The notes: generated by a model not told the origin, from the letters alone. A stretch of 50,000 bases of DNA from Symbiodinium natans (GCA_905221605.1 CAJNDS010002331.1:160001-210000), one strand, 5' to 3'; positions 36,311 to 46,565 are shown, counted from the stretch's first letter. A program made the numbers and translations.

Positions 36311-37192
36311 CCGCGACTGCGGAACCGGGTATGACCGGGTACGGGTATGACCGGGTATGACCGGGTATGACCGGGTATGACCGGGTATGACCGGGTATGA
36401 CCGGGTATGCCCGGGTATGACCGGGTATGACCGGGTATGACCGGGTATGCCCGGGTATGACCGGGTATGACCGGGTATGACCGGGTATGACCGGGTATGA
36501 CCGGGTATGCCCGGGTATGACCGGGTATGACCGGGTATGACCGGGTATGACCGGGTATGACCGGGTATGACCGGGTATGCCCGGGTATGCCCGGGTATGA
36601 CCGGGTATGACCGGGTATGACCGGGTATGACCGGGTATGACCGGGTATGCCCGGGTATGCCCGGGTATGACCGGGTATGCCCGGGTATGACCGGGTATGC
36701 CCGGGTATGACCGGGTATGCCCGGGTATGCCCGGGTATGACCGGGTATGCCCGGGTATGCCCGGGTATGCCCGGGTATGCCCGGGTATGCCTGGGTATGC
36801 CCGGGTATGCCCGGGTATGACCGGGTATGACCGGGTATGCCCGGGTATGACCGGGTATGCCCGGGTATGACCGGGTATGACCGGGTATGCCCGGGTATGC
36901 CCGGCTATGACCGGGTATGCATAACCGGGTATGCCCGGGTATGACCGGGTATGCCCGGGTATGCCCGGGTATGACCGGGTATGCCCGGGTATGCCCGGGT
37001 ATGCCCGGGTATGACCGGGTATGCCCGGGTATGACCGGGTATGACCGGGTATGCCCGGGTATGACCGGGTATGCCCGGGTATGACCGGGTATGACTGGGT
37101 ATGACTCGGGCGTACTCGGGCGTACTCGGGCGTACTCGGGCGTACTCGGGCGTACTCGGGCGTACTCGGGCGTACTCGGCCTGCAGTCGCGG
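36311..37192. repeat. Two adjoining 10-bp minisatellites within inverted 10-bp ends
   Basis: 36324-37104 is about 78 copies of ACCGGGTATG or CCCGGGTATG in irregular order; 37105-37178 is about seven copies of CTCGGGCGTA. CCGCGACTGC (36311-36320) and GCAGTCGCGG (37183-37192) form inverted ends. Ten bases cycle through all frames with no stop, so two long minus-strand frames (362 and 319 codons, HTR-YPVIPG type repeats) arise automatically. I see no sign of real coding. Confidence 0.95.
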
Positions 37193-37354
37193 AACGCGGC
37201 CGCAATGGAAAAAAACACAAAAACAAAGCCCAGACCAACACTGAAACGTAGGTAGCGTCCAGAGGGTTTTCAGGGTTTAGTCCCAAAACCCTCAACGCTC
37301 AGGCGCAGGAAATAGGATTGTTGCCCTTGCAGCCAGGCAGAAGTGACGGCCCTT

Positions 37355-37500
37355 GAAAACCCTAAACCTCAACCCTAAACCCCAAACCCTAAACCCTAAA
37401 CCCTGAACCCTAAACCCTAAACCCTAAACCCTAAACCCTAAACCCTAAACCCTAAACCCTAAACCCTAAACCCTAAACCCTAAACCCTAAACCCTAACCC
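37355..37500 (-). repeat. CCCTAAA tract
   Basis: About 20 units, clean to the right. Confidence 0.95.
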
Positions 37501-37584
37501 TAGACCAAGCTGGTTGGATGAAGGCAAGAGAGCGGTTGAGTTTTGGGTTCTTGGGCTGCTAGACCCCCTCAGGCCTGAACCTGA

Positions 37585-37700
37585 AACCCCAAAACCCTAA
37601 GGCCTAAACCCTAAACCCCAAGCCCTGAACCCTAAACCATAAACCCTAAACCCCAAACCCTAACCAAACCCTAAACCCCAAACCCTAAACCCCAAAAAAA
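37585..37700 (-). repeat. Degenerate CCCTAAA/CCCCAAA tract
   Basis: Mixed seven- and six-base units. Confidence 0.85.
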
Positions 37701-37792
37701 CCCTCTGAATCCTTGGGTCGGTACCGGTCGATCCATAGCTCAGCAGCCTGTAGCGCCGTCTCGCTGGGCGCCTGTTTGGGCTTTGAAGTTGG

Positions 37793-37945
37793 GGGTTTAG
37801 GGTTTAGGGTTTAGGGTTTAGGGTTTAGGATTTAGGGTTTAGGGTTTAGGGTTTAGGGTTTAGGGTTTAGGGTTTAGGGTTTAGGGTTTAGGGTTTAGGG
37901 TTTAGGGTTTTTCTTAAAGTTCAGGGTGTAGGGTTCAGGGTTGAG
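37793..37945 (+). repeat. TTTAGGG tract
   Basis: About 17 clean units, then TTTTTCTTAAAG and TTCAGGG/TGTAGGG units. Confidence 0.95.
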
Positions 37946-38030
37946 GGTTCAACTTCAGTTCCACCCGATCCCGAAGCTCCCCGGCCACCCCCCGTAGACG
38001 TAAAGGAGCTCTTAAAACTTCAGCCTCTTA

Positions 38031-38120
38031 AAACCCTAAACCCTAAACCCTAAACCCTAAACCCTAAACCCTAAACCCTAAACCCTAAAACCCTAAACCC
38101 TAAACCCTAAACCCTAAACC
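38031..38120 (-). repeat. CCCTAAA tract running into a family B element
   Basis: About 12 units, one CCCTAAAA. Confidence 0.95.
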
Positions 38121-38203
38121 CATGTTCCCCCTGATACGAACAGTCCATAATGAGGATTGTAGCACCCTCTATAAGGACTGTGAGTATAAGGGGAACATCC
38201 CAA
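38121..38203. mobile_element. Family B element with shortened left end
   Basis: CATGTTCCCCCTGATACGAA and TATAAGGGGAACATCCCAA arms. The first few bases of the left end (TTGGG) are replaced by telomere units. Confidence 0.8.
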
Positions 38204-38237
38204 CCTCAAAACCATAAACCTTTACATCCGTCAGCCC

Positions 38238-38428
38238 TTTAGGGTTTAGGGTTTAGGGTTTAGGGTTTAGGGTTTAGGGTGTAGGGTTTAGGGTTTAGGG
38301 TTTAGGGTTTAGGGTTTAGGGTTTAGGGTTTAGGGTTTAGGGTTTAGGGTTTAGGGTTTAGGGTTTAGGGTGTGGGGTTTTAGGGTTTAGGGTTTAGGGT
38401 TTAGGGTTTAGGGATTAGGGATTAGCCT
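38238..38428 (+). repeat. TTTAGGG tract
   Basis: About 26 units, one TGTAGGG and one TGTGGGG. Confidence 0.95.
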
Positions 38429-39045
38429 CTTGAACGTTGCAGGGTTTGGGCTTTAGGGCGACCTGACCATGGAATCCTCCCATATGCCTCTTTAGGGCTT
38501 GAGACTTAGGGTTTGGGGTCTAGGGTTTAGGCTTTAGGGCTTAGGCTTTCGGCTTTAGGGTTCGCAAACCTTAAACCCTAAACCCGAAAATCCCAAAAGG
38601 GACGAGATCCAAATAGCCTGGGAATGACAAAAATAAGGGGAAATGCGAGCCACCAGGGGCCTCGGGCATATAGACCCTAAATCCTAACCCCTAGACCCTA
38701 AACCCCGGAACTTTGAAAGGAGACACTCTTCCCCACCCCCACGCCGCACAAAATGACCCTAAAGCAGGGTTTAGGGCTTAGGCTTCAGGGGTTTACGGGT
38801 GTAGTGGTTTCGGGGTTTAGAGGTTTAGGGGTCTAGGGGTTTAGAGGTTCAAGGGTTTAGGGGCTTAGGGTTTAGGGCTTATCAGGTGCAAGTTTGGACA
38901 CCCCCAATACAATCGCACCGTCCCGTTCTTTTGTCTTTGTACAGGGTACCCCAATACAACAGAGTCCAACATGTTACTTTCAACCCTACATCCACAAACC
39001 TTTGAACCTGAGCCCCAAACCTGAAAACCCTGAAAAGCCTATATG
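38429..39045. other. Unique DNA with worn telomere units in both senses
   Basis: 38495-38570 plus then 38573-38590 minus (small head-to-head), 38765-38885 plus (octamers GGTTTAGG). The open frame at 38894-39109 runs out into CCCTAAA units and is not called. Confidence 0.5.
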
Positions 39046-39049
39046 CCTT

Positions 39050-39201
39050 AAGCCCCTGGACCTCGAAGCCCCTAGAACACCCGGAAACTCCCTAAACCCT
39101 AAACCCTAAACCCTAAACCCTAAACCCTAAACCCTAAACCCTAAACCCTAAACCCTAAACCCCAGTCGCCTCCCCAAGCCCCTGAACCTCGAAATTCCTA
39201 G
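39050..39201 (-). repeat. CCCTAAA tract bracketed by a diverged 26-bp direct repeat
   Basis: AAGCCCCTGGACCTCGAAGC (39050) and AAGCCCCTGAACCTCGAAAT (39176) start the copies; both end CCTAG. The tract has about 10 clean units. Confidence 0.8.
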
Positions 39202-39286
39202 CAACAAAAACCTCCTAATACCGCCAACACCCCTACTAAATCCCCCAAGCCCCTAAACTTCAACCACAAGGCGTTTTGCAGGACCT

Positions 39287-39392
39287 ACTTGGAGGTTCAT
39301 GGGCAGGTATAAGGAAGGTTATAAGTACACCAAAAGGGGAGGTTATAAGTATAGTTCCAACAATTCTGGCCTGACTTATAGGAGCCTTTACC
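39287..39392. mobile_element. Family C element, right end missing
   Basis: TACTTGGAGGTTCATGGGCA left end, GGTTATAAGTA repeated inside, but no right end before the CCCTAAA units at 39395. Confidence 0.7.
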
Positions 39393-39394
39393 TT

Positions 39395-39450
39395 TACCCT
39401 AAACCCTAAACCCTAAACCCTAAGCCCTAAACCCTAAACCCTAAACCCTA
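39395..39450 (-). repeat. CCCTAAA tract
   Basis: About eight units, one CCCTAAG. Confidence 0.95.
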
Positions 39451-39547
39451 AACCCTTCTGAGCCCGGCACCATCATGCCTTGGGCCCACATCCGTGGCTC
39501 CCCATGGGAGGTGAAGCGGATGAGCTGAAAGGACTCCTGTATGTGAG

Positions 39548-39715
39548 GCTAGGGTTTAGGGTTTAGGGTTTAGGGTTTAGGGTTTAGGGTTTAGGGTTTA
39601 GGGTTTAGGGTTTAGGGTTCAGGGTTCAGGGTTCAGGGTTCAGGGTTGAGGGTTTAGGGTTTAGGGTTTAGGGTTTAGGGTTTAGGGGTAGGGTTTAGGG
39701 TTCAGGGGTGTTGGG
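39548..39715 (+). repeat. TTTAGGG/TTCAGGG tract
   Basis: TTTAGGG x9, TTCAGGG x4, TTGAGGG, then TTTAGGG x5. Confidence 0.95.
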
Positions 39716-40130
39716 CTTTGGGTTTTGCATTGATTAAAACAACAGGAACATTCGAGAGATTGACAATGGTATGGTGGCCGAGTGAATCCTAAACAACAGA
39801 TCAAGAATAAGGTTGTCCAAAATAAACTATTACCGCCGCTCTCCCACCTTTTTCCCTCAACCTTATTCCGTTTATGGATACATGGTTAGAATAAACCAAT
39901 TCCATTCTCTCACCTTAGGGGGCTTGAGGTTGGATATGGTTATCTATGTGTTAAGGGGTATAGGTCTGAGAATCGCCATAGGACGTGCGGTTGAGTTTCT
40001 GCCCAGAATAGGTTGTCCGGCTGTCCGGTTGGGTTTCTAAGGGGTGCTGTGGGTTTCTGAGTAAGGGTCTGGGGTGGGGAGGGGTGTGCGGTCAGAAAAT
40101 GGAAATGGCCATCACTAACTTTAAACTACA
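39716..40130. other. Unique stretch with an inverted repeat
   Basis: GAATAAGGTTG (39804-39814) and CAACCTTATTC (39857-39867) can pair. TTGTCCGGCTGTCCGG occurs near 40011. A 75-codon ATG frame at 39813-40040 matches nothing I know. Confidence 0.5.
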
Positions 40131-40310
40131 CTGAACCCTAGCCCTAAACCCTAAACCCCAAACCCTAAGCCCTAACCCTAGACCCCAAACCCCAAGCCCT
40201 AAACCCGAAACCCTAAGCCCTGAAACCCTAACCCCAAACTCCAAGCCCTAAGCCCTAAACCCTAAACCCCAAACCCCAAGCCCTAAACCCTAAACCCTAA
40301 ACCCTAGTGT
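40131..40310 (-). repeat. CCCTAAA/CCCTAAG/CCCCAAA mosaic
   Basis: Several variants in short blocks, clean CCCTAAA at the right end. Confidence 0.9.
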
Positions 40311-40396
40311 GTTGGTGTGGAGAGTATCGGCTTCCAGTTCAGACCCGGCCTTGGCTGCCATGTGGGCGTGCAGGGCTCTCTTCACGGCTGCCTGGA

Positions 40397-40580
40397 GGGT
40401 TTAGGGTTTAGGGTTTAGGGTTTAGGGTTTAGGGTTTAGGGTTTAGGGTTTAGGGTTTAGGGTTTAGGGTTTAGGGTTTAGGGTTTAGGGTTTGGGGTTT
40501 GGGGTTTGGGGTTTGGGGTTTGCGGTTGGGAGTTTGGGGTTTGATTAGGGTTTAGGGTTGGGGGTTTGGGGTTTGGGGCT
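40397..40580 (+). repeat. TTTAGGG then TTTGGGG tract
   Basis: About 14 TTTAGGG units, then TTTGGGG x5 and worn units. Confidence 0.95.
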
Positions 40581-40599
40581 TGGCGTTTGGCCCACCACA

Positions 40600-41195
40600 G
40601 AGCCATCCCGCTGCGCCCGCGTGTTTGCGCACAAGGAAGCCCCTGAACATCTGGGTTTTACGAAAACGGGGACCCCTATAGAATAGACTCCCAAAGAGTA
40701 GATCCCCATAGATCCCTCATTCTAAGGACCCAAAATAAGGTGCCCCCAAAAATCATAAACCCCCCATCTGTGGCTTGATCCGGATTGCAAGCCCTTGTCG
40801 TGGCGCTCTGTGCTTTGAACAATTTATGGAGACCCGACGCTGGGGCATGATTTGCATGGAGGGTTGAGGGCTTGGGGCTTAGGCTTCAGGAATTCGAGCC
40901 TGATGTTTGGGCTGGGTTCTGGCTCGATCGCAAGGGGAGCCGATGTTCACCGCCTGCTTTTGCAACAGGGTTGAGGAGTCCATCAAAAAAGAAGCCTTCC
41001 TCCTCTCCCCTCATAAACCCTAAGCCCTGAATCTGATTCAAAGCTGTCGGTGGGCCCCCCTTCTTACGGGAGTTTAGGGTTTCGGGTTTAGGGTTTAGGG
41101 TTTTAAGGTTCAGGTTCCAGTCTTTCGTGCCTTGATGTAGGGAAGGTGCTCCGCCACTGGCCCGGACCTCTGTAGGCACAAGAAGAGGGACTGCT
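40600..41195. other. Unique stretch, no gene seen
   Basis: Contains A/T-rich words ACCCCTATAGAATAGACTCC and CCCTCATTCTAAGGACC (40670-40730) that may be a worn fold-back element, and a short TTTAGGG cluster at 41080-41105. Confidence 0.4.
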
Positions 41196-41196
41196 G

Positions 41197-41525
41197 AGGG
41201 TTTAAGGTTTTGGGTTTAGGGTCTAGGTTTTGGGGTTTTGGGTTGTTTAGGTTTCAGCTTTCAGGTTTAGGGTTTAGTTTACCCTCTGGGAGGTATGTAG
41301 AGGTCGGGAACGTGTCTGCTGAAGATGGAAAAAGTGGAGTAGCTTGCAGCTGCAATAGGGTTCCGGGTTCAGGGCTTAGGGTCTCTATAACTAGGGCTAA
41401 GGTGGATAACTACAGATGCTTAGGGTTAGGGTTTAGGATGTAGAGTTTAGGATGTAGGAGTTTAGGGTTTACGGTTTAGGGTTTCGGGTTTAGGGTTTAG
41501 GGTTTAGAGTTTAGGGTTTAGCGGG
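41197..41525 (+). repeat. Scattered TTTAGGG clusters
   Basis: 41197-41275 and 41410-41525, with TTTAGGA, TGTAGGA and TTTCGGG variants, around unique DNA. Confidence 0.75.
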
Positions 41526-41569
41526 ATGTTCCAGCCAGGGGGGGTTCCAACAGATCTGGGCTTGGTGTT

Positions 41570-41675
41570 CAGGGTTTTGGGGTTTAGGGTTTAGGGTTTA
41601 GGGTTTAGGGTTTAGGGTTTAGGGTTTAGGGTTTAGGGTTTAGGGTTTAGGGTTTAGGGTTTAGGGTTTAGGGTT
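41570..41675 (+). repeat. TTTAGGG tract, perfect
   Basis: About 14 identical units. Confidence 0.95.
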
Positions 41676-41829
41676 TAGGGGGGTGGAGTTGTGGGGCTTT
41701 TGGGTTTCAGGGGTTACGGGTTCTCGGTTTAGGGTTTGAGGGTTTTCTGCTATCAAGGTTTTAAGGCTCAGAGCTTCTCGCTTCAAGATCGGGCTCCGCA
41801 CGTGTCGATGATGATGACCTGACATCCAC

Positions 41830-41905
41830 GGTTTAGGGTTTAGAGTTTAGGGTTTAGGGTTTAGGATTTAGGGTTTAGGGTTTCGGGTTTAGGGTTTAGG
41901 GTCCA
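41830..41905 (+). repeat. TTTAGGG tract
   Basis: About 10 units, with TTTAGAG, TTTAGGA and TTTCGGG. Confidence 0.9.
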
Positions 41906-42084
41906 CACAGAACGGGAAGACTTCCGGTGGCTGACTTGGGACTCAGCTTTTGCTACTATGGCGCGGAGGAAGGCCAGCAATACAAAAGAAACTGAAAGAC
42001 TGCAACACCAGCCTCAACCCTGAACGATTAAGCCACAAACACTGCACCCTGAATCTTGAACCCTGAACCGAAAACCCTGCACCC

Positions 42085-42158
42085 CCAAACCCTAAACCCT
42101 AAACCCTAAACCCTAGACCCGAAACCCTAAACCCTAAACCCTAAACCCTAAACCCACC
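42085..42158 (-). repeat. CCCTAAA tract
   Basis: About 10 units, with CCCTAGA and CCCGAAA. Confidence 0.9.
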
Positions 42159-42269
42159 AACCCTGCAGCTAAGAACACTAAGGCATAGAAACGCCCTTCC
42201 TAGGGCGAAGGAGGAGAGCAACAAGCAGGGACGGGCTTGGACTCGTGCTCTCCAAACATGAATGCATTG

Positions 42270-42600
42270 TAGGGCTTCGGGCTTAGGGTTTAGGGCTTAG
42301 GGTTTAAGGGTTAGGGCTTAGGGCTTAGGGCTTAGGGCTTGGGGTTTAGGGCTTAGGGCTTAGGGCTTCGGGCTTCGGGCTTAGGGTTTAGGGCTTAGGG
42401 TTTAAGGGTTTAGGGCTTAGGGTTTAAGGGTTAGGGCTGAGGGTTTAGGGCTTAGGGTTTAAGGGTTAGGGCTTAGGGCTTAGGGCTTAGGGCTTAGGGC
42501 TTAGGGCTTAGGGCTTAGGGCTTCGGGCTTAGGGCTTAGGGTTTAGGGTTTAGGGCTTGGGGTTTAGGGTTTCGGGTTCAAGGTTGTAGGTTCTAGGGTG
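42270..42600 (+). repeat. TTAGGGC-dominated tract
   Basis: About 330 bp in which CTTAGGG replaces TTTAGGG as the main unit, with a 33-37-bp higher-order motif (CTTAGGGTTTAAGGGTTAGG) recurring about three times. Confidence 0.9.
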
Positions 42601-42613
42601 GCGTCGAACCGCA

Positions 42614-42796
42614 CTACCCGCAGCACCAGTATTCACCAATGGGGGCGGATTCTCCCTGGATGTTGGCTGGCGCTGCACGTTCGCCTCGTAAAAAGTCGAT
42701 GAGGTGCTGCATTTTCCCCAATGAGCTGGCGCGTAGCCGAGCGCTGACCCGCCTCTGAATCGGCCAGCTTTTGCCGAAGAGTGGCGCAGGAAGCAC
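42614..42796 (-). CDS. Possible exon, unrecognised
   Basis: Two minus-strand frames are open across this unique segment. One gives RRVSARLRASSLGKMQHLID then FLRGERAAPANIQGESAP; the other gives TLRQKLADSEAGQRSATRQL, which could form a helix. Neither has a plausible start, and I cannot choose between them. Confidence 0.15.
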   Translation of the reverse strand: MLPAPLFGKSWPIQRRVSARLRASSLGKMQHLIDFLRGERAAPANIQGESAPIGEYWCCG

Positions 42797-42875
42797 CCTA
42801 ACCCTAAACCCTAAACCCTAATCTGCGTGCAAAGCTCGACTGGAGACAGCCAGGGTCGGAGCCTTAGGCTCGACG

Positions 42876-43008
42876 GGGGGTTTAGGGTTTAGGGTTTAGG
42901 GTTTAGGGTTTAGGGTTTAGGGTTTAGGGTTTAGGGTTTCGGGTTTAGGGTTTAGGGTTTAGGGTTTAGGGTTTAGGGTTTCGGGTTTCGGGTTTAGGGT
43001 TTAGGGCT
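42876..43008 (+). repeat. TTTAGGG tract with TTTCGGG
   Basis: About 18 units, three TTTCGGG. Confidence 0.95.
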
Positions 43009-43069
43009 TCCACAAACCCTGGACGTCCCTACGAGACTCCCCTTTCAGTGGCTCAAAGAGATCATCTTC

Positions 43070-43325
43070 TAACCCTAAACCCTAAACCCTGTAAAGCCTG
43101 AACCCTGACCCTATAAACCCTAGGCCCCAAACCTTAAACCCTACAAACCCTAGACCTTAAGCCCTCTAAACCCAACCCTAAACCCTAAACCCTAAACCCT
43201 AAACCCTAAACTCTAAACTCTACACCCTAATCCCTAAACACTAAACCCTAAACCCTAAACCCTAAACCCTAAACCCTCAACCCTAAACCCTAAACCCTAA
43301 ACCCCAAACCCTAAACCCTAAACTC
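43070..43325 (-). repeat. CCCTAAA tract, degenerate then clean
   Basis: The left 100 bp include CCCTATAAA and CCCTACAAA units; the right 150 bp are mostly CCCTAAA. Confidence 0.9.
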
Positions 43326-43429
43326 CCGGGCCGAGGCGCTGTGTTGCGCCCCGAAGACGGTCGGATCAGGGGCTTCTCCACTTCGAGCATGGAGCCTTCC
43401 GCCTGGGAGCCCCCCAACTTAGAGGTTCG

Positions 43430-43572
43430 ATGTTAGGGGGTTTGGGGTTTGGGGTTTGGGGTTTAGGGTTTAGGGTTTAGGGTTTAGGGTTTAGGGTTTA
43501 GGGTTTAGGGTTTAGGGTTTAGGGTTTAGGGTTTAGGGTTTAGGGTTTAGGGTTTAGGGTTTAGGGTTTAGG
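43430..43572 (+). repeat. TTTGGGG then TTTAGGG tract
   Basis: Three TTTGGGG, then about 16 clean TTTAGGG. Confidence 0.95.
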
Positions 43573-43586
43573 GAGGGTGAAGGAGT

Positions 43587-43694
43587 ACTTGGAGGTTCAT
43601 GGGTGATTTTAAGTAGGGTTTTTAAGTACCCTAAATGAGGTTAGAATTACCATTCTTATAACCCTACTTACAACTACCCAAGAACCTCCAAGTA
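43587..43694. mobile_element. Fold-back element family C, complete
   Basis: TACTTGGAGGTTCATGGGT and ACCCAAGAACCTCCAAGTA ends, 108 bp. It sits between two TTTAGGG tracts of the same orientation, so it may have inserted into one. Confidence 0.85.
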
Positions 43695-43850
43695 AGGGTT
43701 TATGGTTTAGGGTTTAGTGGAGCAGGGTTTAGGGTTTAGGGTTTAGGGTTTAGGGTTTAGGGTTTAGGGTTTAGGGTTTAGGGTTTAGGGTTTAGGGTTT
43801 AGGGTTTAGGGTTTAGGGTTTAGGGTTTAGGGTTTAGGGTTTAGGGTTCA
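43695..43850 (+). repeat. TTTAGGG tract
   Basis: Two worn units, TGGAGCA, then about 17 clean units. Confidence 0.95.
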
Positions 43851-44024
43851 GGGCGTGTGGCTCACCAACCAGGAAACCTCTATATAAACCCTCAAACCTT
43901 AAACCCTCAACACCAAAATCCTAGGGCTCCGTCAAGCATCTTTTTATCACGAGGCGGGACCCTGCACCCAGTCAGCCCCGCATACTCGACCCTAACAAAG
44001 CCACGCCCCGTAAATGCCTGGTTC

Positions 44025-44215
44025 AGGGTTTAGGGCTTGTGGTCTAAGGTTTAGGATTTAGGGCTTAGGGTTTAAGATTCTGGGGTTAAGAGCAGGTTTC
44101 AGGGTTTAGGTTTCAAGGCAACGTGACCTCTTCAAGTTCTTAAGCTTTAGGGTTTAGGGTTTGAGTTCAAGGGTTTAAGGTTCAAAAGGTGCCGGGTTCA
44201 AGGGTTTAGGGTTCA
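44025..44215 (+). repeat. Degenerate TTTAGGG region
   Basis: Worn units with TTCAAGGG words. Confidence 0.65.
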
Positions 44216-44304
44216 GGGTACGTAGCTACCCTACTTACAACCCCATTGCACCTGGTCCCAGAGCAACCTACGAAGCAAAGAAGGTGCCCTTGTTGCTTAG
44301 AAGG

Positions 44305-44420
44305 GTTTAGGGTTTAGGGTTTACGGTTCAGGGTTTAGGGTTTAGGGTTTAGGGTCTAGGGTCTAGGGTTTACGGTGGGTTTAGGGTTTAGGGTTTAGGG
44401 CTTCGGGCTTAGGGCTTCAG
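44305..44420 (+). repeat. TTTAGGG tract with variants
   Basis: TTTACGG, TCTAGGG x2 and CTTCGGG units. Confidence 0.9.
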
Positions 44421-44479
44421 GGCTCGGAGAACCTCACCCACTAGAAATGGGCATTTGGGTCTACCCTCGGTCCCCAAAA

Positions 44480-44980
44480 CAGAAATACCCCCCCCCACCC
44501 CCCCCCCCCACACACACACACAAAAAGTTGTCCCAGCAGACTCCCGTTAATTTGGGAAACAGTCCTTAAACTGCAACAGGGACACACTACAATTAGTCAA
44601 TTAGCGCTCTGGGCGAAAGAAGATCAACACCAAATACACGCCATCGCCTCCGCGAAAGCGTGGTAGTCCATTGGCAGCAGTACGTCCACCGCATCGGTCT
44701 CCGACATGCCGCCCTGTCAAGCTGCTCTCAGTGGCGCGAAGCCCATATAAAAAAAGGGAGTGATGAGAACTAAAACGAAAAGTGCGATGCTTTACTCCTG
44801 CTTCCTTGTTGGGGTCATGTTAAAAATGATCATTCGTATTCCTTCTTGGGAGTTTCATAATACAAAAATGTAAAGTTATGGCCAACAAGGACCCAGTTTA
44901 CACTTGGGCAGACAGGCGGGTGGAGGTGATCGGAATATGGCTCATGACTCATGACTGTGATACACAGCCCTCGCGAGCGG
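44480..44980. other. Unique stretch without telomere units
   Basis: After a C/CA-rich run (44487-44522) comes about 450 bp of balanced-composition DNA. All six frames are broken by stops within short distances and no RNA gene is recognisable. Confidence 0.5.
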
Positions 44981-44982
44981 AT

Positions 44983-45060
44983 GGTTAGGGTTGAGGGTTT
45001 AGGGTTTAGGGTTTAGGGCTTAGGATTTAGGGTTTAGGGCTTAGGGTTTAGGGTGTTGAG
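44983..45060 (+). repeat. TTTAGGG/CTTAGGG tract
   Basis: About 10 units. Confidence 0.9.
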
Positions 45061-45467
45061 ACTTGCCAGTCTTGTCAGGGTCCAAAAGGTTCAGGGTTTA
45101 TAGATAAGGGTTGAAGATTCAAGGTTTAACTTGAGCTGAGAACCTCACTCTTCAACCTGGCCAGGAGGGAAGGAGGGCCTTTCGTGCTGTCAATGCAACA
45201 CGCTGAACACTTTGACACGGCAAGTACAAGTTGACGTATGCGGTGTACTTAAGAGCTATCGGGGTTCTGCAGAGCATGCTGGACCCTAAACCCAAAACCC
45301 TAGAACCCTAAACCCCTAAAACGCTGTAGGTTGAGAGCGCGCGGCGTCGAGCTAAAGAGTCTAAGGTCTCGACCGCCTATCGAACCGAAGCTTCAAGACG
45401 ACATCAGAAAGAGGGTGTTGCTTGATGTTTTCGGGTTCGAGGGAAGAAGACCTTAAACCCTAAACGC
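45061..45467. other. Unique stretch with a small CCCTAAA cluster
   Basis: The cluster at 45284-45322 has CCCTAGAA and CCCCTAAAA variants. No gene seen. Confidence 0.45.
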
Positions 45468-45555
45468 TAGTTGTAAGTAGGGCGAGACTTATGGATACTA
45501 GACTTCGAACTCTATTTAGGGCGGTACTTACAACCTACCCATGAACCTCCAAGTA
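45468..45555. mobile_element. Family C element, outer left arm missing
   Basis: CTAGTTGTAAGTAGGGCG left inner arm, CTTACAACCTACCCATGAACC and CCAAGTA right arm. CCCTAAAC units sit where the left end should be. Confidence 0.75.
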
Positions 45556-45750
45556 CTATAAGGGCCTGAATGATTACAGTAGGGTTTTGGGGGGGGGGGG
45601 GGGGGATGACAGTAGAACTCTAAAGGGACCATAAGGGAATACCATTAGTTATGATTCCGACCCCTAAACCCTAAACCCTGAACCCTAAACCCTAAACCCT
45701 GAACCCCTTTGTACCCCTATTACTAGTAATTATTCCGACCCCTAGATTAG
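45556..45750. mobile_element. Family D element with right end doubled around CCCTAAA units
   Basis: Left end TATAAGGGCCTGAATGATTA, G-run core, GGGACCATAAGGGAATACCA, first right end ATTCCGACCCCT (45654-45665), seven telomere units (45661-45707), then a second right end ATTCCGACCCCTAGATTAG (45732-45750). Confidence 0.8.
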
Positions 45751-45839
45751 GTTTTAGAAAGATCCTGTTGGGTGCCCGGGCGGAGGCGGCCGAGAGCAGC
45801 GCCCGCAGCGCCCGCAGGGACGCGCGGAGCAACTTAGCA

Positions 45840-45930
45840 GGTTTAGGGCTTAGGATTTAGGGTCTTAGGGTTTAGGGCTTAGGGTTTAGGGTTTAGGGCT
45901 TAGGGTTTAGGGCTTGGGGTTTTGATTAGG
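45840..45930 (+). repeat. TTTAGGG/CTTAGGG tract
   Basis: Alternating pairs of the two units. Confidence 0.9.
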
Positions 45931-45988
45931 GTTGTGCATAGAAAGCTGAGCGTTCAAGCCTCCCGGCTCTAGATGACTTACTAAACCT

Positions 45989-46062
45989 TGCACCCTAAAC
46001 CCTAAACCCTAAACCCTAAACCCTAAACCCTAAACCCTAAACCCTAAACCCTAAACCCGAAA
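45989..46062 (-). repeat. CCCTAAA tract, perfect
   Basis: About 10 units. Confidence 0.95.
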
Positions 46063-46210
46063 CCGATCTCACCCGAAGTCGAGACCTGGGGGACAGCGGA
46101 GGCTTTTAGAGCCAGGAGTAGGACGTTTTAGAAGGCAAAGTCTGGTGCGGCCTCAAGCGTATTCAAAGGAAATCATCCCCTCCCCCAAATATTACAACCC
46201 CCTATTGCAA

Positions 46211-46292
46211 GGGTTTAGGGTTTAGGGTTTAGGGTTTAGGGTTTAGGGTTTAGGGTTTAGGGTTGCGGGTTTAGGGCTTAGGGTTTCGGGCT
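46211..46292 (+). repeat. TTTAGGG tract
   Basis: Eight clean units, then CTTAGGG and TTTCGGG. Confidence 0.95.
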
Positions 46293-46294
46293 TA

Positions 46295-46388
46295 GGGATA
46301 TTAACTCCCCACCCCTACCCCCTGCTAGAGCGGGGGGGGGGGGGCTATTTAATATTGGGGGTAGGGGTGTGGGGGGGGTTTAGTATCC
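46295..46388. mobile_element. Fold-back element, single copy
   Basis: GGATATTAACTCCCCACCCC and GGGGTGTGGGGGGGGTTTAG with TATCC ends; the centre is a run of 12 G with TAGAGC. Confidence 0.75.
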
Positions 46389-46565
46389 CTAAACTCTACA
46401 CCCTAAACAGGGAAAGGAGCCGTCTTGCGCTATTAATGTCACCGGGAGGAAATTAATGGCTTTTGGTTCTTTGATTTTTTGGTGGGGCGCTTGCCGCTTC
46501 CCACTTCCCACAAGAGGCACCTCCTGGTGCTGCTCCAGCTCGTCAATGTGCGTTTCGGCCTCCCA

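Noticed and set aside
36207-37295. Two long minus-strand open frames (362 and 319 codons) with HTRSYPVIPG-type repeats
   Set aside because: They are the automatic translation of a stop-free 10-bp minisatellite in two frames; the flanks give no coding signal.
44480-44980. tRNA, 5S or small nuclear RNA gene in the longest telomere-free stretch of the right half
   Set aside because: No GGTTCGAATCC-like box B, no cloverleaf arms and no familiar snRNA motif seen.
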